From Phascolomyces articulosus (Eukaryota > Mucoromycota > Mucoromycetes > Mucorales > Lichtheimiaceae): a stretch of 64,000 bases of DNA. Within the stretch, counting starts at the first letter, position 1. The number at the start of each line of letters is the position of its first letter. Positions 25,589 through 42,973 of this stretch are shown in pieces. The notes under the pieces were generated by a model, which saw only the letters and a list, made by a program, of their open reading frames with translations, ran no database searches and was not told the DNA's origin. The stretch covers positions 1,116,001 to 1,180,000 of the forward strand of contig JAIXMP010000005.1 in assembly GCA_025677815.1 (NCBI GenBank). Reading direction: 5' to 3'. Made by a program: the position numbers and the translations under genes.

Positions 25589-28500
25589 TTATTTCCTCAT
25601 ATCTTTTAAAGGAATGTCTTCTAATTCTTCTTGATGCCGACGAGGATTGTTATTTTCAGCCATGGTTTGAGCTGAAGAGGACCATCGATGAGTAGGACTT
25701 GTTATTGTTTCTGATAGATAGAAGGGTGGTGTGGATGCTATGGGAGGAAGAGAAGGTGATATTGGAGGAGGAGGTCTTGGAAATATGTTTTGACTATAAT
25801 TGAATTCGGTCACAAGAGGACCACTGACGCCACTATCTAATGTTTCCAATGTAATATTACTTTCTTGCCGTTCTGCCAATAAATGCTGTCTTGCAGAGAT
25901 TCCAGAATCATTTTTGATAAATTTCTTGGTGAGATTATTATTATTTTTGTTGTTGGTAGCAGTAGGAGATGAGACATTACTACTACTGGTAGGAGATGTC
26001 AAACAAGTGGATATCAATGTACTACCACCACTTCGTAAGGAAGGGGCTGAGGTTTTATGAGTATTAAACCATCCAAGCCAACTTTCAAGGTCTTGAGGAC
26101 TACCCACTTGTAATAATACATCAAATACATTGGTGCCATGAACTCGTAATATATAATTATCTTGTTTAGTCGATTCAATCGTGGCTCGATTATATCCAAA
26201 GACTCGACCTTTTTGTGTTTTTTCCTAAAGAAAAAAAAACATCATGCATATATTAGTATCATTTAGGTTGATTATTTATTTTTATATTATGATCTACTAT
26301 ATATGTACTTACTGAGAAGAATGAAAAATAACCAACCCGTGGAAACAAAAAGACATGTTTCATATCCCAAGCCGACAGGAATGGGAAATATCGGAATACA
26401 ACTTGAATTGGCATACGTGCCTATTTTTTTTATAGACATAGAGAAGATTGTTTATAATACATTATCATTATTAGCTTATCTATATATTTCATTGGGAAAA
26501 AAAGCAGATTCCACCCTTATATATTACCTCATGTGCTTCAAAAACAGTGGTAGATACATTGGTTTTAACAGTGGATGCATTACTGAGCAATGTATCGGAA
26601 GATCCACTCATATTCGGTCGTCGATTTTGTGCCATGACGAGTTCTGGATCAATTGCATTTGGATTGGCCAATAATCGATTGATACTCATCAATTCACGAC
26701 TTTTTGTATCCGTATCTCCACCATCGCCAACGGATACCGTGTTATTGGGTCGTACTCTTCCTGAAATATCAGGTCGTTTTCCAGGCTTTTTATTTTCTCC
26801 TTTTTTGAAAAAGAAGGTATGTAACTTTGGAAGGAATAGTACAAGCATAGAGAAAGTGACAGCCCAAACCACGACAGTCAATGTGAGATAATGACGAGTA
26901 TAATAATCTGTCGTAGGCACTGAAAAGATAACGAAACCAATCACCGAAGAGAATAATATATTGCTATGTTTTTTAATTCGTATATATATTAGCTTTACTT
27001 CTCATTCACCAACATCAGATTATTTCAATCCATCCATCACCCATAACAATCATCATTGTCTACTTACTACACTGAAATTCCAATCTGTTTATATTCACTG
27101 TATTTCGAATAACTCTTCCCTACTGTTCTTGTCTTGATGGCAAGAAACGTTGCAAATACTAATTGTGCTCCTGCCACAATCGTTAAGAGAGTTGTAAATA
27201 CAGAATTACTGGGTCCTTGAAAAGAACATTTGACATAATAAGCCGTGCTAGACACAGGGACTTTGATGGGTATAATTAGACTGCTCCCTAACCATCCAGC
27301 CAATAATGCCTATGATTGATTTACATAAAATTCATAGTATCATGAAGTTAGTAAGTGCCATTATCAATAAAAAAAAGAGTGGTTGTTTGAAAAGAGAAGA
27401 TGGTCATTACTTACAACGACAATGAACATAATACCACCCGAGAACTTGAGTAATTGCCAATCCGTAACTATAGTTTTTGTAACAAAAATATTATTAAATA
27501 TTCGGTAGATTCGATAGTTTTTTGCGATAAGGTTACTAATAGGTATGAGAAAATATGATTATTTTAGTATGAAATAATAGTTTTGGCAAAAAAAAAAAGC
27601 ATGTATACAATCAATAATAATAACTGTAAACCGCACGTCCCTTTTCCATTCTTCTTTTTACACACACACGCACACACAAACACACACATTAATTACAAAA
27701 TATATGGATTTAATAAATAAATAATAAATATAAAACTTACGCCAGCACCAATGCTAAACCGATATGGAATGTGACAGGGATCATAATACAATCAAATTTA
27801 CTTCGGAAACTTGCATAAAAGAATACAGCTGCATAAGAACAAATGAATCCGAGAAGTTCAAGAACGCAAAACAATGGGCTGAAACAATATTAGTGTAATT
27901 ATTATTATTATTATTATATAGTAGATCAAAAAGAAAAAAAAGAAGTGTTATTAGTATATAAAAGTATCAGCCCCATTTTTTTTTCTTTCTTTGCGTGGGC
28001 CCCACCATCTTGAATGTTATTTGCTTCTCAAACAAGAACGGCATGATTCATGTACCGTCGATCTTGTTTCAACAACAACCGACAAAAAAAAAAGAAGTAT
28101 ACATTTTCATTTTCTTACCTTGAAGCTTTAAATACTTCTCGTTTTCTATATATTATAACAATAGCCATGGTGAATAATGCAAATAAAGTGCCAAGTCCAG
28201 CCACTGCTGTAATGGCAATGGATAATGGAGCACTAAATCCTGGATTTAAGAGTATACGAGTCGGAACACCAGAGGGCGGCTACTATAAATGTTGAACGTT
28301 AATAATACTAATAAAAAGGGAAGAACTCTCCCTCTCTCACACTGGGGTGATGGTCGTCGTCCGCCCGTTTAGGTAAATCCGACTTTATTTGTTTCTCTTT
28401 CTTTCTCTTTATATTTCATTTCACACTTATTACCACACTGGTACCATCATGGTAAATCGGCTCGGATGTCAATGTCAAATCTCCTGCTAACACAGCACCG

Positions 28501-30811
28501 ATTTGTTTTTCATCTCCTTGCTGTACATTATAGACCCTAAAATTACTATAAATTTTTAACACATAAAAAAAAAGAGAAGAAAAACGGGGTTGATGTTGTT
28601 CGGTTAATAAATAAATAAAATGTTAGTACATTGTTACACTACTTGAAGTTTGTGTAATGAACAATGATGGTAACGATGATGATAATCTATAATAAAAAAA
28701 AGTCGTTATACACATACGCAGCCATAGAATCCCCATTCTGATCAAATAACATAGGTCCTGCCGGTCCAACAAAAGAGGTATTAAATGTTGGTGGCAATAA
28801 ATAATTTCCCATTTGACCTGCTGATAATTTTTTTAATGCTTGCTCTGTATCTGTCGTGTTATGCAAAACTTGATTAAACCCATGCGCCATCACCATCATG
28901 CATGAGTACGCTAACCTGTTATAGATGGAAAGAGAACAAAATCAAAAAAAAAACCAGCGAAACAAAATAGAGAAGGAATAATACCAATTGTGAGTTATTA
29001 TGAGAGAGATGATCTATTTGTATCGTCAACAATAAAACAAAAAAATAAAATAAGGTTATCGTTACCCTTCATTACTAGTAAGGTTTGATTGACCTCCGTA
29101 TGGATAGCTAAAATAATAATATTGAATAAATTGTTGTTAACAAATAATGAATATTTATACACAACATGTAATAACATTATGTTCTCCCTTTTACTATTAT
29201 CATATTTTACTAAAATGATGAATGCATCAAAAACTTACATAGTAGAGTCCAGATCAGCCCATTTATCAACAAATTCATCATATGGTGGGTAACCATGAAG
29301 TTCCAATGTTGAATCAAAAAAGAATACACCACCAGCAAACGTTTCATTAAAAGATATTGGTTGAGGACGAGGTGTCGTTTGAGCTGCCAATGTAATTGCA
29401 TCTGTATTGGTATTGTTTCCTTTATTTTTGTTGTTACTATTGACTTGTGGTGGTGGTGGTGGTGGTGAAGAAGAAGTTCTTTTCTCAACATTGGTATTGA
29501 AACGCTGTACTGCACCATAAAGTTCATCCGTAATTCTTCCCATGCCAGCCCATACGGTATTATTGTTGATATGTCCCATATTCCCAGCAATCGTAAATGC
29601 TGCTAATTGTGCTTCGCCTTCAGCAGCTACAAATACAATCTGAACTCCAGAACTCATTAAAATATCAATGGAACCACGGATATTACTCTGTGGGCCATCT
29701 TCGTAGAATTTTTGATAAGCTTGTACATGAACACCTTGTAATTTCGATTTCATGATTAAGCTTTCAGATACTATTCAATATTTTGAAAGGAGAAAAAAAA
29801 ATAGAGTGTGAGAAATAAAATTTACTAAAAGTGTGGTAGATGATAATGATCATAAACGATTCTATTCAATAAATAATTACGTTGTTGTCCTAGATCATCA
29901 TCTGTATATAAGATACCGAACGATGGCCATCCTTGACTCACAAGAAATGCCAAAGCTGCATCTGCGTATAATAGTTTGGTAGGTACTGTACGGAAAAAAT
30001 ACCCATACTGCGTTTTATCGGATAGCGAGGCTAAGAATTATATTAATAATAAATCATAATGCATTATGTGAGAAAAGATATGTACATACTTGTATTTTTT
30101 TTTTCTATGTATTTGATGCATAAAGAGAAGGTATACATACTTGCTACTGCGGTAAATGAACATTGAGGAATTTGAAGTGTACTAGTCATCAATGCTGATA
30201 AGGATGTCCATGAAGAAGATATATCGCCAATGACACCTATCACTCCTTCTTGAATAAGGGATACAGTAGAAAATACAGCTTGTGTAATACCCGCTTGACC
30301 ATCCACATCTTTTGGAAATGAGTCTCGTTCAATGAGTGTGATATAAGCGTCAGGAAGAAGTTGTTGTGAGTTAATTTCATTGACTGCCATACGAATTGCT
30401 GATGCACCACTATATTATATAAAATGATAATATTACTAATAAGAAGCCATTTTTTTTTACATATAAAAAAAAGTCTCCTCATCGTGATGATTACCTGAGT
30501 GTCAATCGTTCCGTCCATGGATCAGCTTTTTGATGAAAAGGTAATAATACACCAACTTTCAACTCTGTCCAGGTTTCATTGATGACACGTGGGGTAATAT
30601 AAGTGGAACCGTTTTCGTGGCGAATATTAAACGGGTTTTCATCAATAATGATATTGTTGTCGTTATTATTAGTATTACTATTGTCTAGGATATCACCGGT
30701 AGTGTTGTTATTATAGTTATCCGTTGTTGGGGTAATTATTGGATCATTAATATTTGTAATAGGTGTTTGTTGGGATGGATCAGCAAGCGCATGATCAGCC
30801 ACTGCCGACAT
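25589..30811 (-). CDS. Class C (GABA-B/mGluR-like) G-protein-coupled receptor with PH-like tail domain
   Basis: Fourteen exons: 30495..30811, 30141..30409, 29881..30030, 29239..29770, 29066..29107, 28718..28915, 28434..28545, 28119..28279, 27741..27878, 27415..27535, 27068..27309, 26528..26963, 26313..26420, 25589..26224 (1153 aa). Residues about 85-540 are a periplasmic-binding-like ligand domain (KVGVLLPFHQK, SGASAIRMAVNEIN, GVIGDISSSWTSL, GYFFRTVPTK, FGILYTDDDLG, EGLAYSCMMVMAHGF). Residues about 550-830 hold seven hydrophobic segments, starting LSIAITAVAGLGTLFALF; after the third is a KNYRIYRIF motif typical of class C receptors. Residues about 904-1000 look like a PH domain ending DLESWLGWFNTH. 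The rest of the tail is Ser/Asn-rich. No obvious signal peptide precedes the receptor domain, so an extra 5' exon is possible. The Asn/Pro-rich insert in exon 4 lies in the ligand domain. Ligand unknown (amino acid or GABA-like by family). Confidence 0.9.
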
Positions 30812-32161
30812 GATCTCGAATTCTTTAGGTTATGTATTGTTCGTGAGTGCAGTTATTATAATAATAATTATAACAACAATAATGCGTAATGTACAGTGTA
30901 GTATAGTGGCGGTTATTGTACGCTCTTGCTTGTTTGTTGATGTTGTTATGATATAAATATGTAGTATATATTATAGTAATAATAACTAAATAAAGATAGA
31001 TAGTAAATAATAATAAAAAGATTAAAAGGGTTATTATTAATAATATAGTATCATTTATAAAAAAAAAGAAAAAGAAAGAAATATAAAAAGAAACAGATAG
31101 GAACAAGATGCTTATTATTATGTTTCTTCTTCGAGAAAAGCAAAAAGAAAAGGGGAGGTTTCAAAATGGATTTCATGATGGGTTACTACTGTTGTTGCGG
31201 ATGCAAAAGTAATCTATATAATAACACTAATAATATATATATATATATTTACCACACTTACACACACACCAAGAACATTTGTATAAAAGGAGGTTTTTCT
31301 TTAAAGGGGTAAAGAAAAAAAGACTAAAAATTATAGAAGGGGTGCGTTTGTGCTATTAAACAAAATTTTTCTTTATATGTTTGTGTGTGCAACTTACTTT
31401 TTTACTCCCTTTCTCCTCGTTTTCTTCTTTTCTTTATATATCAATGCATATAACGTCAGTCAAAAAAATGAGTAGAAAGGAAATTCTGCAGGGTACGTAA
31501 AAAAAAAAAAAACTTTGTTGGACGAATAAAGTATAGTAAGAACGTGATGATCCCAACTTTTAAGCAATAAACTATATTATTAGATGATAAATGGATAAAA
31601 AAGGTATTGAGTTGGGTGGCAATAATGAATCATATAATATATGGATGCTGCTACTAGTATGACACTTTTTTGAGGAAGAATAAAAGATTCTAGTAATAAA
31701 ATGATTATATCAAATGAAATCATTTATTTATTTGGTGTGCTTTACTATTGTTGTAATAATAGGAGATGTATTATTTAGAAGTAAAGATGAAGAGGGAGAG
31801 GGGTTATTAAATATCATGCTTGTATGTCAACAAGAACAACAACAACCACTAACCCTTCGTGCAACCATTTTATATTATTATTTAAACCTTTCAAATATAA
31901 CTTATCATTCAATTCAATAAATGTTGTTTCTATTTAAAGTTAATGATGATTTACCTCCGCATGGTCCATCGGATTATAATAAAATATACGTAAGAGTGAT
32001 TTCAGAAAAAGAATATAACAGAATGATTTACAATTGATCGGGTATCCTTTTTTTATATGTATTTATTTTATTATATTTTTGAGGAGTAAAGCACACACGA
32101 TTTGTTACTGAATAATTATTATTTACAAGTGACACAAAGAAAAATTAATATATAGTTTCCT
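30812..32161. other. Intergenic, 1.35 kb
   Basis: Between the GPCR start and the 3' end of the Ecl1-type gene. AT-rich with many ATT/TAA triplet runs (30850-31070), TATATATATA at 31236-31247 and poly-A at 31499-31513. 31714..31920 (plus) is an open frame without coding character. It would contain the GPCR promoter and possibly an unrecognised 5' exon with a signal peptide. Confidence 0.45.
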
Positions 32162-32924
32162 TTATGATATATTCGACATGGTCATTGTAGATGTGAACAA
32201 AAATGAATGTTGTTGTTTTAATGGTTTAATTGTTGCTGACGATAATGATGATGATAATGTTGATATTTTTGGTGTCTTATTATCTGGTCCAAATTTGTTT
32301 GATGATAGTAATAAATCAAATTTGAAAGGTGGTGGCAAAGCACTCGAATAATTGCTGTTAAAACTATTGGATATAGTAGATGTACCAGCTGCTGTCAATG
32401 CAGGTGACGAGCTACATAATGAAGAAGAGTTTGATAAAGGTGAATACAACAAGGATGATGACGATGACGATGTGGATGAAAGGGATGGTGATGATGTTGT
32501 TGTTTTTGTTGCTACAGGAAGAACTTGCTGTTCTCGTATAGAAGATGGTTGTGTTATTGTTGTTGTTCTATGCATGTGTAATGATGGAAGTGCTTGTGCA
32601 TGAGCACGAGATGGTGGTTTTTCGATAAACAATGAAAAATTACTAGATGTTTGGTTTTTTCGTCGAGGAGAAGAAGATCGACGAGGAAAATCGACAAAAT
32701 CTTTCCATTCATAACCCAATAATGGATGATTCTTTAAGGCGTCCGTTTTAAGACATTCTTCACTACAATACAACGATTTCTTTTTTTTTTTTTCATATAC
32801 ATATATATGTATAACTTTTATTAGTTTTTATGATTTTTTTTAAAAAGAAAATAAAGAAAAATGATATCCATACTGAATAATGACTGATTCTAGTATCGCA
32901 ATAAGTACAAAAGTTAAGATCCAT
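32162..32924 (-). CDS. Ecl1-family zinc-binding protein (extender of chronological lifespan)
   Basis: Two exons: 32874..32924 (17 codons) and 32162..32779 (222 aa in all). The join gives MDLNFCTYCDTRISHYS then KSLYCSEECLKTDA: C6-x2-C9...C22-x3-C26. The MDLNxCxxC start and the LYCSxEC block are the signature of the Ecl1 family (S. pombe Ecl1-3, S. cerevisiae Ecm13-related proteins), small proteins linked to nutrient/zinc starvation responses and chronological lifespan. After residue 60 the protein is Ser/Thr/Pro-rich, with a long Ser-rich run near residues 120-150, and much longer than yeast members (about 80 aa). The tiny first exon makes this gene easy to miss. Function is by family; nothing here shows the mechanism. 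Confidence 0.82.
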
Positions 32925-33466
32925 GCCGGGAATACAAATAATAAAAAAATAAAAGAAAAGAAAAAGGGAAAAGAAAGGAAGAAGGACTACTTTATCAAAA
33001 AGAAGAAGAAAAGAATAAATTCTATCTTTTATATATATATTCTTCTTATAATAGGGTTGCATTATTGGCCTATATCAAAATGTAATAGGGCGATAGAAAA
33101 ACAACAGCATATCATCATCAGCATTAGCAAATCATACAACAAAATTTTTCTTATCTCTGGCTGCATTGGTTTCCCAAAATGGATGACTTTTTTTACACCC
33201 TTCTTTATCTATAAAATACTTTAACCTCAGTTAAAGAAAAAAGATAAAGGTTAATTCGCAAAAGTAAACTCAATTTTTTTTATGTTATTTCTCTTATCTT
33301 AAAAAATCGTAATCCAAACTTTGAAAAGTGCAATGGTTGTTATGCATTAAAATACTTAAGAGCTAAAAAGATAATAAACACTACTCAATCTGTATAATAT
33401 GAGATAGAGAAGTAATGTAATAGTTATCAAGGTCTTATATATAGTTATATGCAGGTAAACTGTCGT
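32925..33466. other. Spacer between Ecl1-type and WD40 genes
   Basis: 540 bp, A-rich on the plus strand. It holds the promoter of the Ecl1-type gene and the 3' end of the RBBP4-type gene. Nothing else seen. Confidence 0.45.
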
Positions 33467-37314
<3,848 letters not shown>

Positions 37315-39804
37315 ATGGAACCTCAACCAAAAAGACAACGTGTCGAATCAACCTCTACTAATGATAAACCATCGGCTTCCTCATCAAAAGTTGAAGGTTC
37401 CGGCGATCTTTATTTAGATACCATTGATCGTCATATGCTTGACTTTGATTTTGAAAAAGTGTGTTCTGTCTCATTATCCCATTTGAACGTTTACGCGTGC
37501 CTTGTATGCGGCAAATATTACCAAGGTAAAACAAAAAAGAAACGATTTATTTAATTAATGAATTATAAAAATGAAAAAAAAAGAGAGACTAACAGTGATT
37601 ATAAAAAAAAAGGTCGTGGAAAGTCATCACACGCTTACTTTCACAGCATTCATAAAGATCACCACGTTTTTATTAATCTACATACTCTTAAGGTTTGTAT
37701 ATTATATTTTTCGTTTCTTTTTTTAACGATGTTATGCTTGTAAAGCAACCTTGTATATATAGTATATGTACATTGATTAATCCAAGTATATTTTATGATA
37801 TAGGTTTATATTTTACCTGATGGATATGAAGTGCAAGACACTTCTTTAGATGATATTAAAGTAAGAGATGAAGGAAATTAGATGTATATTATAAAATAGA
37901 ATGAAAAAGAATAATGACTTATCAATATCAATTATCGATTGTATTGTAATTAGTATGTTCTTAATCCAACGTTGACTAAGCAACAAGTAAACCAATTGGA
38001 TACGAATCTTAAATCTTCCTATGATTTGAACAACAAAAAGTATCTTCCAGGTAACGAAAAAGAATTACATATAATTATATACCAAGTAGCATGAAAATTG
38101 TGAATTCTTTTATTATTATCGTGCATAGCTAATAACTTATCATCTTTACGAATAATTAAAAACAGGATTTGTTGGTTTGAACAATGTAAAAGCAAATGAT
38201 TATGTCAACGTAATTGTCCAAGCACTTATTCATATACCTTCCTTACGCGATTATTTCATCCTCCAAGATTTTGAAGCTCAAGGTAAATCACAACTGGTGA
38301 CCCGTTTTGGTGCTCTTGTACGGAAAATGTGGAATCCAAGAGCATTTAAAGGACAAGTCAGTCCACACGAATTATTACAGGTAAAAAAGAAAGAATAGGG
38401 ACAAATTAGAGAGGGAGGATTTTTTTTTTAAAAAAAAGAAGAGTATTGGTATGTAAAAAGGAACCAAATAATGAAAGAACAACATTTATTTAGGAAATTT
38501 CGAGTGCGAGTCAAAAACGATTTCGATTGACAGAACAAAGCAATGCTATTGATTTCTTGTCATGGTTTTTGAATACATTGCATAAGGATTTGGGTGGTAC
38601 AAAGAAGCGGAATAGTAGTAAGTCCTTTTTCATATATAAGACCAAAAAGGGGAAAGGGGATCAGGTTATTTAGGACTAATGCGTGTTATACTAGGTGTTA
38701 TTTATCGTATATTTCAAGGTGAAGTTCAAGTCGAATCACAAGATGTAGGGCCAGGAGAGCAATCATCGGAAGAAAAGGGTATTACTCTCTTTGATGAGGA
38801 CCGAGGTAAAGATCTGTCTCTATCTACGTATATGAAAAGCCAAAAGAAAAAAAAAGAAAGACGAGCATGAAAAATCACATCTTCATCTTTGAAATAATAT
38901 TAATATTTCTATTTACAATTACTGTTTAGAAATCAAAAAGAATAATGTACCATTTTTATTCCTGGCTTTGGATTTACCACCAGCACCTTTGTACCAGGAT
39001 GAGGCAGAAAAAGATATTATTCCACAAGTGCCATTAACAACCATTCTTGCAAAATACGATGGAAAGAAGATTCAGGTAAAGAAAGGGAAAAAAAAAGAAA
39101 AAGGATCGTTGCAATCCAAAAGAAAATTTCTATTTATTTCTTTACATTTTCTGATGAAAAATGTTTTTGCTTAATGCCCATAGGAAACTGCAAATCAAAA
39201 AAGACGATATCACATTAAACGCCTTCCTGAATACCTTATTTTCCATATCAAACGATTCAATAAGAACAATTGGACACTTGAAAAGAACCCTACCATTGTT
39301 AATTTCCCTATCCAAAATGTAGATATGAGCACTTGTAAGTAGAAGATCTATATTTACGAATCAATTTTGGAAAAAGCTAATATATCCTCATTTTGATTAA
39401 AAATTGCTCTATATAGTTACCGATGATCCAAATGCTGAAAAGGTAGGATCTCATTATGATCTTTTGGCAAATATTTGCCATGAAGGTAAACCTGATTCTG
39501 GAGAAGGAACTTATAAAGTACATGTACGACATCGTGGTACTGGCCAATGGTATCAAATCCAGGATTTGATTGTAGAAGAAATCATTCCACAAATGATTTT
39601 CCTTTCTGAAAGTTATATTCAGGTAATATATATGTTTAGTATGAGAAGTGTTTTTCTTTTTTTTGTGCACATAAAAGTGTCGTTGTCAATGGTGGGAAGA
39701 ATAATATCGGTTTTTTTTTATCATTAATCTAATCTAATTGTCGCTCCTTTGTTTAGATCTGGGAACGTAAACGCCCGACCAACAAAGATGCAATGCAACA
39801 ATAA
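37315..39804 (+). CDS. SAD1: Sad1/USP39, catalytically dead ubiquitin-protease-like splicing factor
   Basis: Eleven exons: 37315..37525, 37613..37692, 37804..37860, 37954..38050, 38166..38380, 38494..38617, 38695..38805, 38930..39075, 39184..39334, 39417..39622, 39757..39804 (481 aa). An N-terminal ZnF-UBP domain (YACLVCGKYYQGRGKSSHAYFHS, HHVFINLHTLKVYILPDGYEV) is followed by a USP fold starting GLNNVKANDYVNVIVQAL. The Cys that active USPs carry in the 'NxCYxN' box is Asp160 here, as in USP39/Sad1, so it should not cleave ubiquitin. Later blocks: GTKKRNSSVIYRIFQGEVQV, LALDLPPAPLYQDE, IIPQVPLTTIL, HIKRFNKNNWTLEKNPTIVNFP, LLANICHEGKPD, YIQIWERK. The protein stabilises the U4/U6.U5 tri-snRNP. 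Exon 7 has two possible in-frame acceptors (38677 or 38695); 38695 gives the family's spacing. Confidence 0.95.
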
Positions 39805-40512
39805 AAATAAAATATTATACAACTTTATGACTTGGACAGTCCATCTATTTAAAATGAGAGATTCTTTTTTTGTTTTTTAAAACTATTATATTTGTCACAT
39901 ATATATTTGTCATGTAAGTGTTGCAATAACAACATCCAAATAAATATTACACAGCTTATATATGGGACCTGACGAATTATTGCATATACTATAAAACTGA
40001 AAGCTTGTGAATATATAAAGAATTCATCTAAATCAACCAGAGAAAACGCTAGTTTATGGTTTACACGGTTCCTTATCAAGCATGCTGCATATTAGAACTA
40101 TGTGTATAATTATCTGATGGTTATAAACTAATAGACTAGTTTGCTTTTGAAAGTTACAGATGGTGGGAAACAAAGAAAAAGAAAAAAATGATATTTTAAC
40201 CATATAAAGAGAAGATTTATATTCCTTTTATTCCCATGGATGTTATCAAAAAGCTAGTACCACACATTACCTCTGTTGGGTACAAAATGTAATACTAATA
40301 AGCTTTTTTTTGTCACCGTAACAAAGGAATTTCCTATAATGGGAGTCATGATCTTAATCGAGATAAGACGCTCATGGATATTCTTAAGCTTCACTTCAAG
40401 TTTTATTCGTTCGCTCACACACTCATACTTTTTCGAGAAGGAGAGGAGACTCTCTTCTTTTTCATTATTCTATTTCTTATTTAATTGAATCATTGTCCCT
40501 TCTTTATTTATA
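39805..40512. other. Spacer between Sad1 and F-box genes
   Basis: 708 bp holding the Sad1 3' end and the F-box promoter. AT-rich, no gene. Confidence 0.45.
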
Positions 40513-42773
40513 ATGTCAAAAAGAAGAACTGGCCCATTTAGTGACGATCAAAACAACAAAAGACGAGCAACAATTTCAAATGGCGTTTGTAATTTCGAAA
40601 GTTTTTGTCCACCTTCTCGTCATTCGGTTTATTCTACTCCATTGAAAGAATGCATACACAATGTCGAGCAACGTGCATTTCAAACAGCAATTGATTCGTC
40701 GACGCAGATAATCAACCACTTGTTTGATGACATGTTGACAGCACTAGATACACGCGCGGCAGCTTATGGAATGAATATGCAAATTGATTTGGGGTTACGA
40801 GACGCTCATCGAATAATGAGCTGCGCTCCTATGGTAGCAACAGGTTATTTACGTGCTGGACAGCTTTACTCACTCAGTAGTCATTACAAAAAAGCCATCC
40901 TAGTATATGAACAAGGAATTGACACAGTTTCTTACGATGACAGTCCTCTTTGGACAATCTTATTGGAACGTTATAATGAAGCCAAGGAAAAAATGAATCA
41001 ACGCATCGACTTTTTCAAAACATTACCATATGATGTGATGTGTCTTGTGATTGACTGGTTACCATTTGACACAATCATGGAAATGCTTTTTGTTTCTCGC
41101 ATATGGCGTGATCGAATAGCCACTTGTGCAAAAGCGTGGAGCAATATGCAGGTTTCAAGTGCCAGTTATCATCAATTGGAAAATGCCATGATGACTTTAT
41201 CTCATATCAATCAACATATCCAAAAGCTTGAATTGCGACAATTGTTGGCTGATCAATCGGATAAACTTTTTGTAAAAATGGAATCAGGAGCTTATGGTGC
41301 ACTTCGTTCTCTAAAGTTTTTTCGTAAGTTTATGATTTTTTTTAGCTTTTTGTTATCATTTTACATTCTATTGCGCTGCTGGTTACGTGTAACAAGCAAC
41401 AAGCAACAAGCAAACAAAAATATAAAGTGACAAATATTTATATTTATACATAAATGGGAATCATAATAATCGTAGATTGTCAAATGTTCGACTATCGTTA
41501 TTGTATGAATGTTTTACAGAAATTACATATTACCTTGGAAGAACTATTCTTTGATACCAATGATACGGAGGATATGGTTATACCGCTCGACACACTACTT
41601 ACTACATGCACACATCTCAAACGACTCCACTGTCAGCAAGCCAACATCATTCTGACAGCAGATATGTTTGACAATTTTCCAACAACTCGAGTACTTATCC
41701 ACTCATTAATTGATATGACGTTACATTTCAGAACCATTGATACCTCGTTACTAGAACAGATACTTTATGTATGTCCAAAGCTGCTTCGACTCGAAGTAAG
41801 TCATTGTGATACAACAGCGGTGGAGATTATACGAAAAACATGTCAAAATTTGTACAGCTTAGGGATCAACACATATGCCGATAATCTGGATAAAGAAGAA
41901 AGCAATACATTATTATCACCGCCACCCTCATCAACGGCAGAACCTTCTGCTATTGGGATACGACGACTCTATATGAGTCTTAATAGAGAAGGGATCGAAC
42001 CCATGTTATTATTAGCAGATCATGCCCATACAATAGAAAAACTACGATTGCGTTATCGAGATTTAGGCGATCAGGAATCCCTCCGTTTAGGAGCACGTCC
42101 TCTCAATACCTTTGTATATACCCGATTGACCAGTTTATCGCTTGTCTACAATTCATATCGTGTCAACCGAGTGGCCGCTTGTGTGTTATCAAGGTGTCCT
42201 CTATTGGAGTCACTTCATTTAGGATTTCAAGAACAGATGGATGGGAAATTATTCCAGTCAATTGGTCGATTGGAGAATTTAAAAGAATTATCTATTCGAT
42301 GTGCTGCATTTCAAATGACCTGTTGTGATGAGTTAGGTGCCATGATGCGAACGTTTGCTACTCGAGCAAAAATTGGGAAAACCTCACTCGAGAAATTGAT
42401 ATTGAATGAATGTTATGGACAATTCAATGAAGTATTTTTGGAACCATTGGCCGATATTCCGACGTTACGAATGGTACATTTTGAAGACCTTGATATCGAC
42501 AAAACAAACTTTGAAAAGTTTACAAAAGCATTGTCATCATCAACAGCAGCAAGTGGTAGTAGTAGTACATCTTCACAACATCGACCTTCTATGCTTCATT
42601 CGATTGTCCTAAGTGACCTGGATTGTGTTTCAGATGAATCCCTTCGACACATTAGCTACATCCATAGTTTACGATATCTAAAACTATATCGCGTTGTAAA
42701 TATTACTCCAGTAGGTATTAGGTACCTAAAAACCAACCAAAATATCACTTTTTCTATCCACCCAGAGTTTTAA
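40513..42773 (+). CDS. TPR / F-box / LRR protein (Dia2/Pof3 type)
   Basis: Two exons: 40513..41323 and 41476..42773 (702 aa). The N-terminal third has a TPR-like helical pair (MVATGYLRAGQLYSLSSHYKKAILVYEQGI). Then comes an F-box at about residues 175-215 (FFKTLPYDVMCLVIDWLPF, EMLFVSRIWRDRIA). The remaining 450 residues are leucine-rich repeats (LHITLEELFF, CPKLLRLEVSHC, CPLLESLHLGF, LENLKELSIRC, LRYLKLYRVVNITPVGIRYL). This order is that of S. cerevisiae Dia2 and S. pombe Pof3, SCF ubiquitin-ligase receptors involved in replisome disassembly and genome stability. Substrate recognition would be by the LRRs. The 152-nt intron contains three AGCAACA repeats. A start at MSKRRTGPF gives a basic N-terminus (KKRRAT-like) that may be nuclear. 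Confidence 0.82.
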
Positions 42774-42973
42774 TAACCCATTATGTATATCACTCATTAC
42801 ACTAATACATATTCACTTCAACATAATACTCCCTACCAATAACCAGGAACTATCATCTATCTATTTGTAATTTTTTATGCATCTTTTTTTTGCGGCTATC
42901 TTTTATTATTCTTTGTTTTTGTAATCATATGCATTTACTTGAATAAATTGATATATAAAATAATAATTTAATA
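42774..42973. other. 3' flank of the F-box gene up to the element
   Basis: 200 bp with AATAAATTG-like polyadenylation signals (42942-42950). It ends at the TA dinucleotide before the left terminal repeat. Confidence 0.5.

Noticed and set aside
25332..25634. Phe-rich 100-codon frame, plus strand
   Set aside because: It translates poly-T tracts in the convergent 3' spacer.
30825..31106. Hydrophobic frame upstream of the GPCR start, as a possible signal peptide exon
   Set aside because: It translates ATT/TAT triplet runs and has no credible join to exon 1. A signal-peptide exon may exist but this is not evidence for it.
38677..38694. Alternative acceptor of Sad1 exon 7 six codons upstream
   Set aside because: In frame, but the downstream acceptor restores the exact family spacing between GTKK and the FQG motif; kept only as a possible variant.
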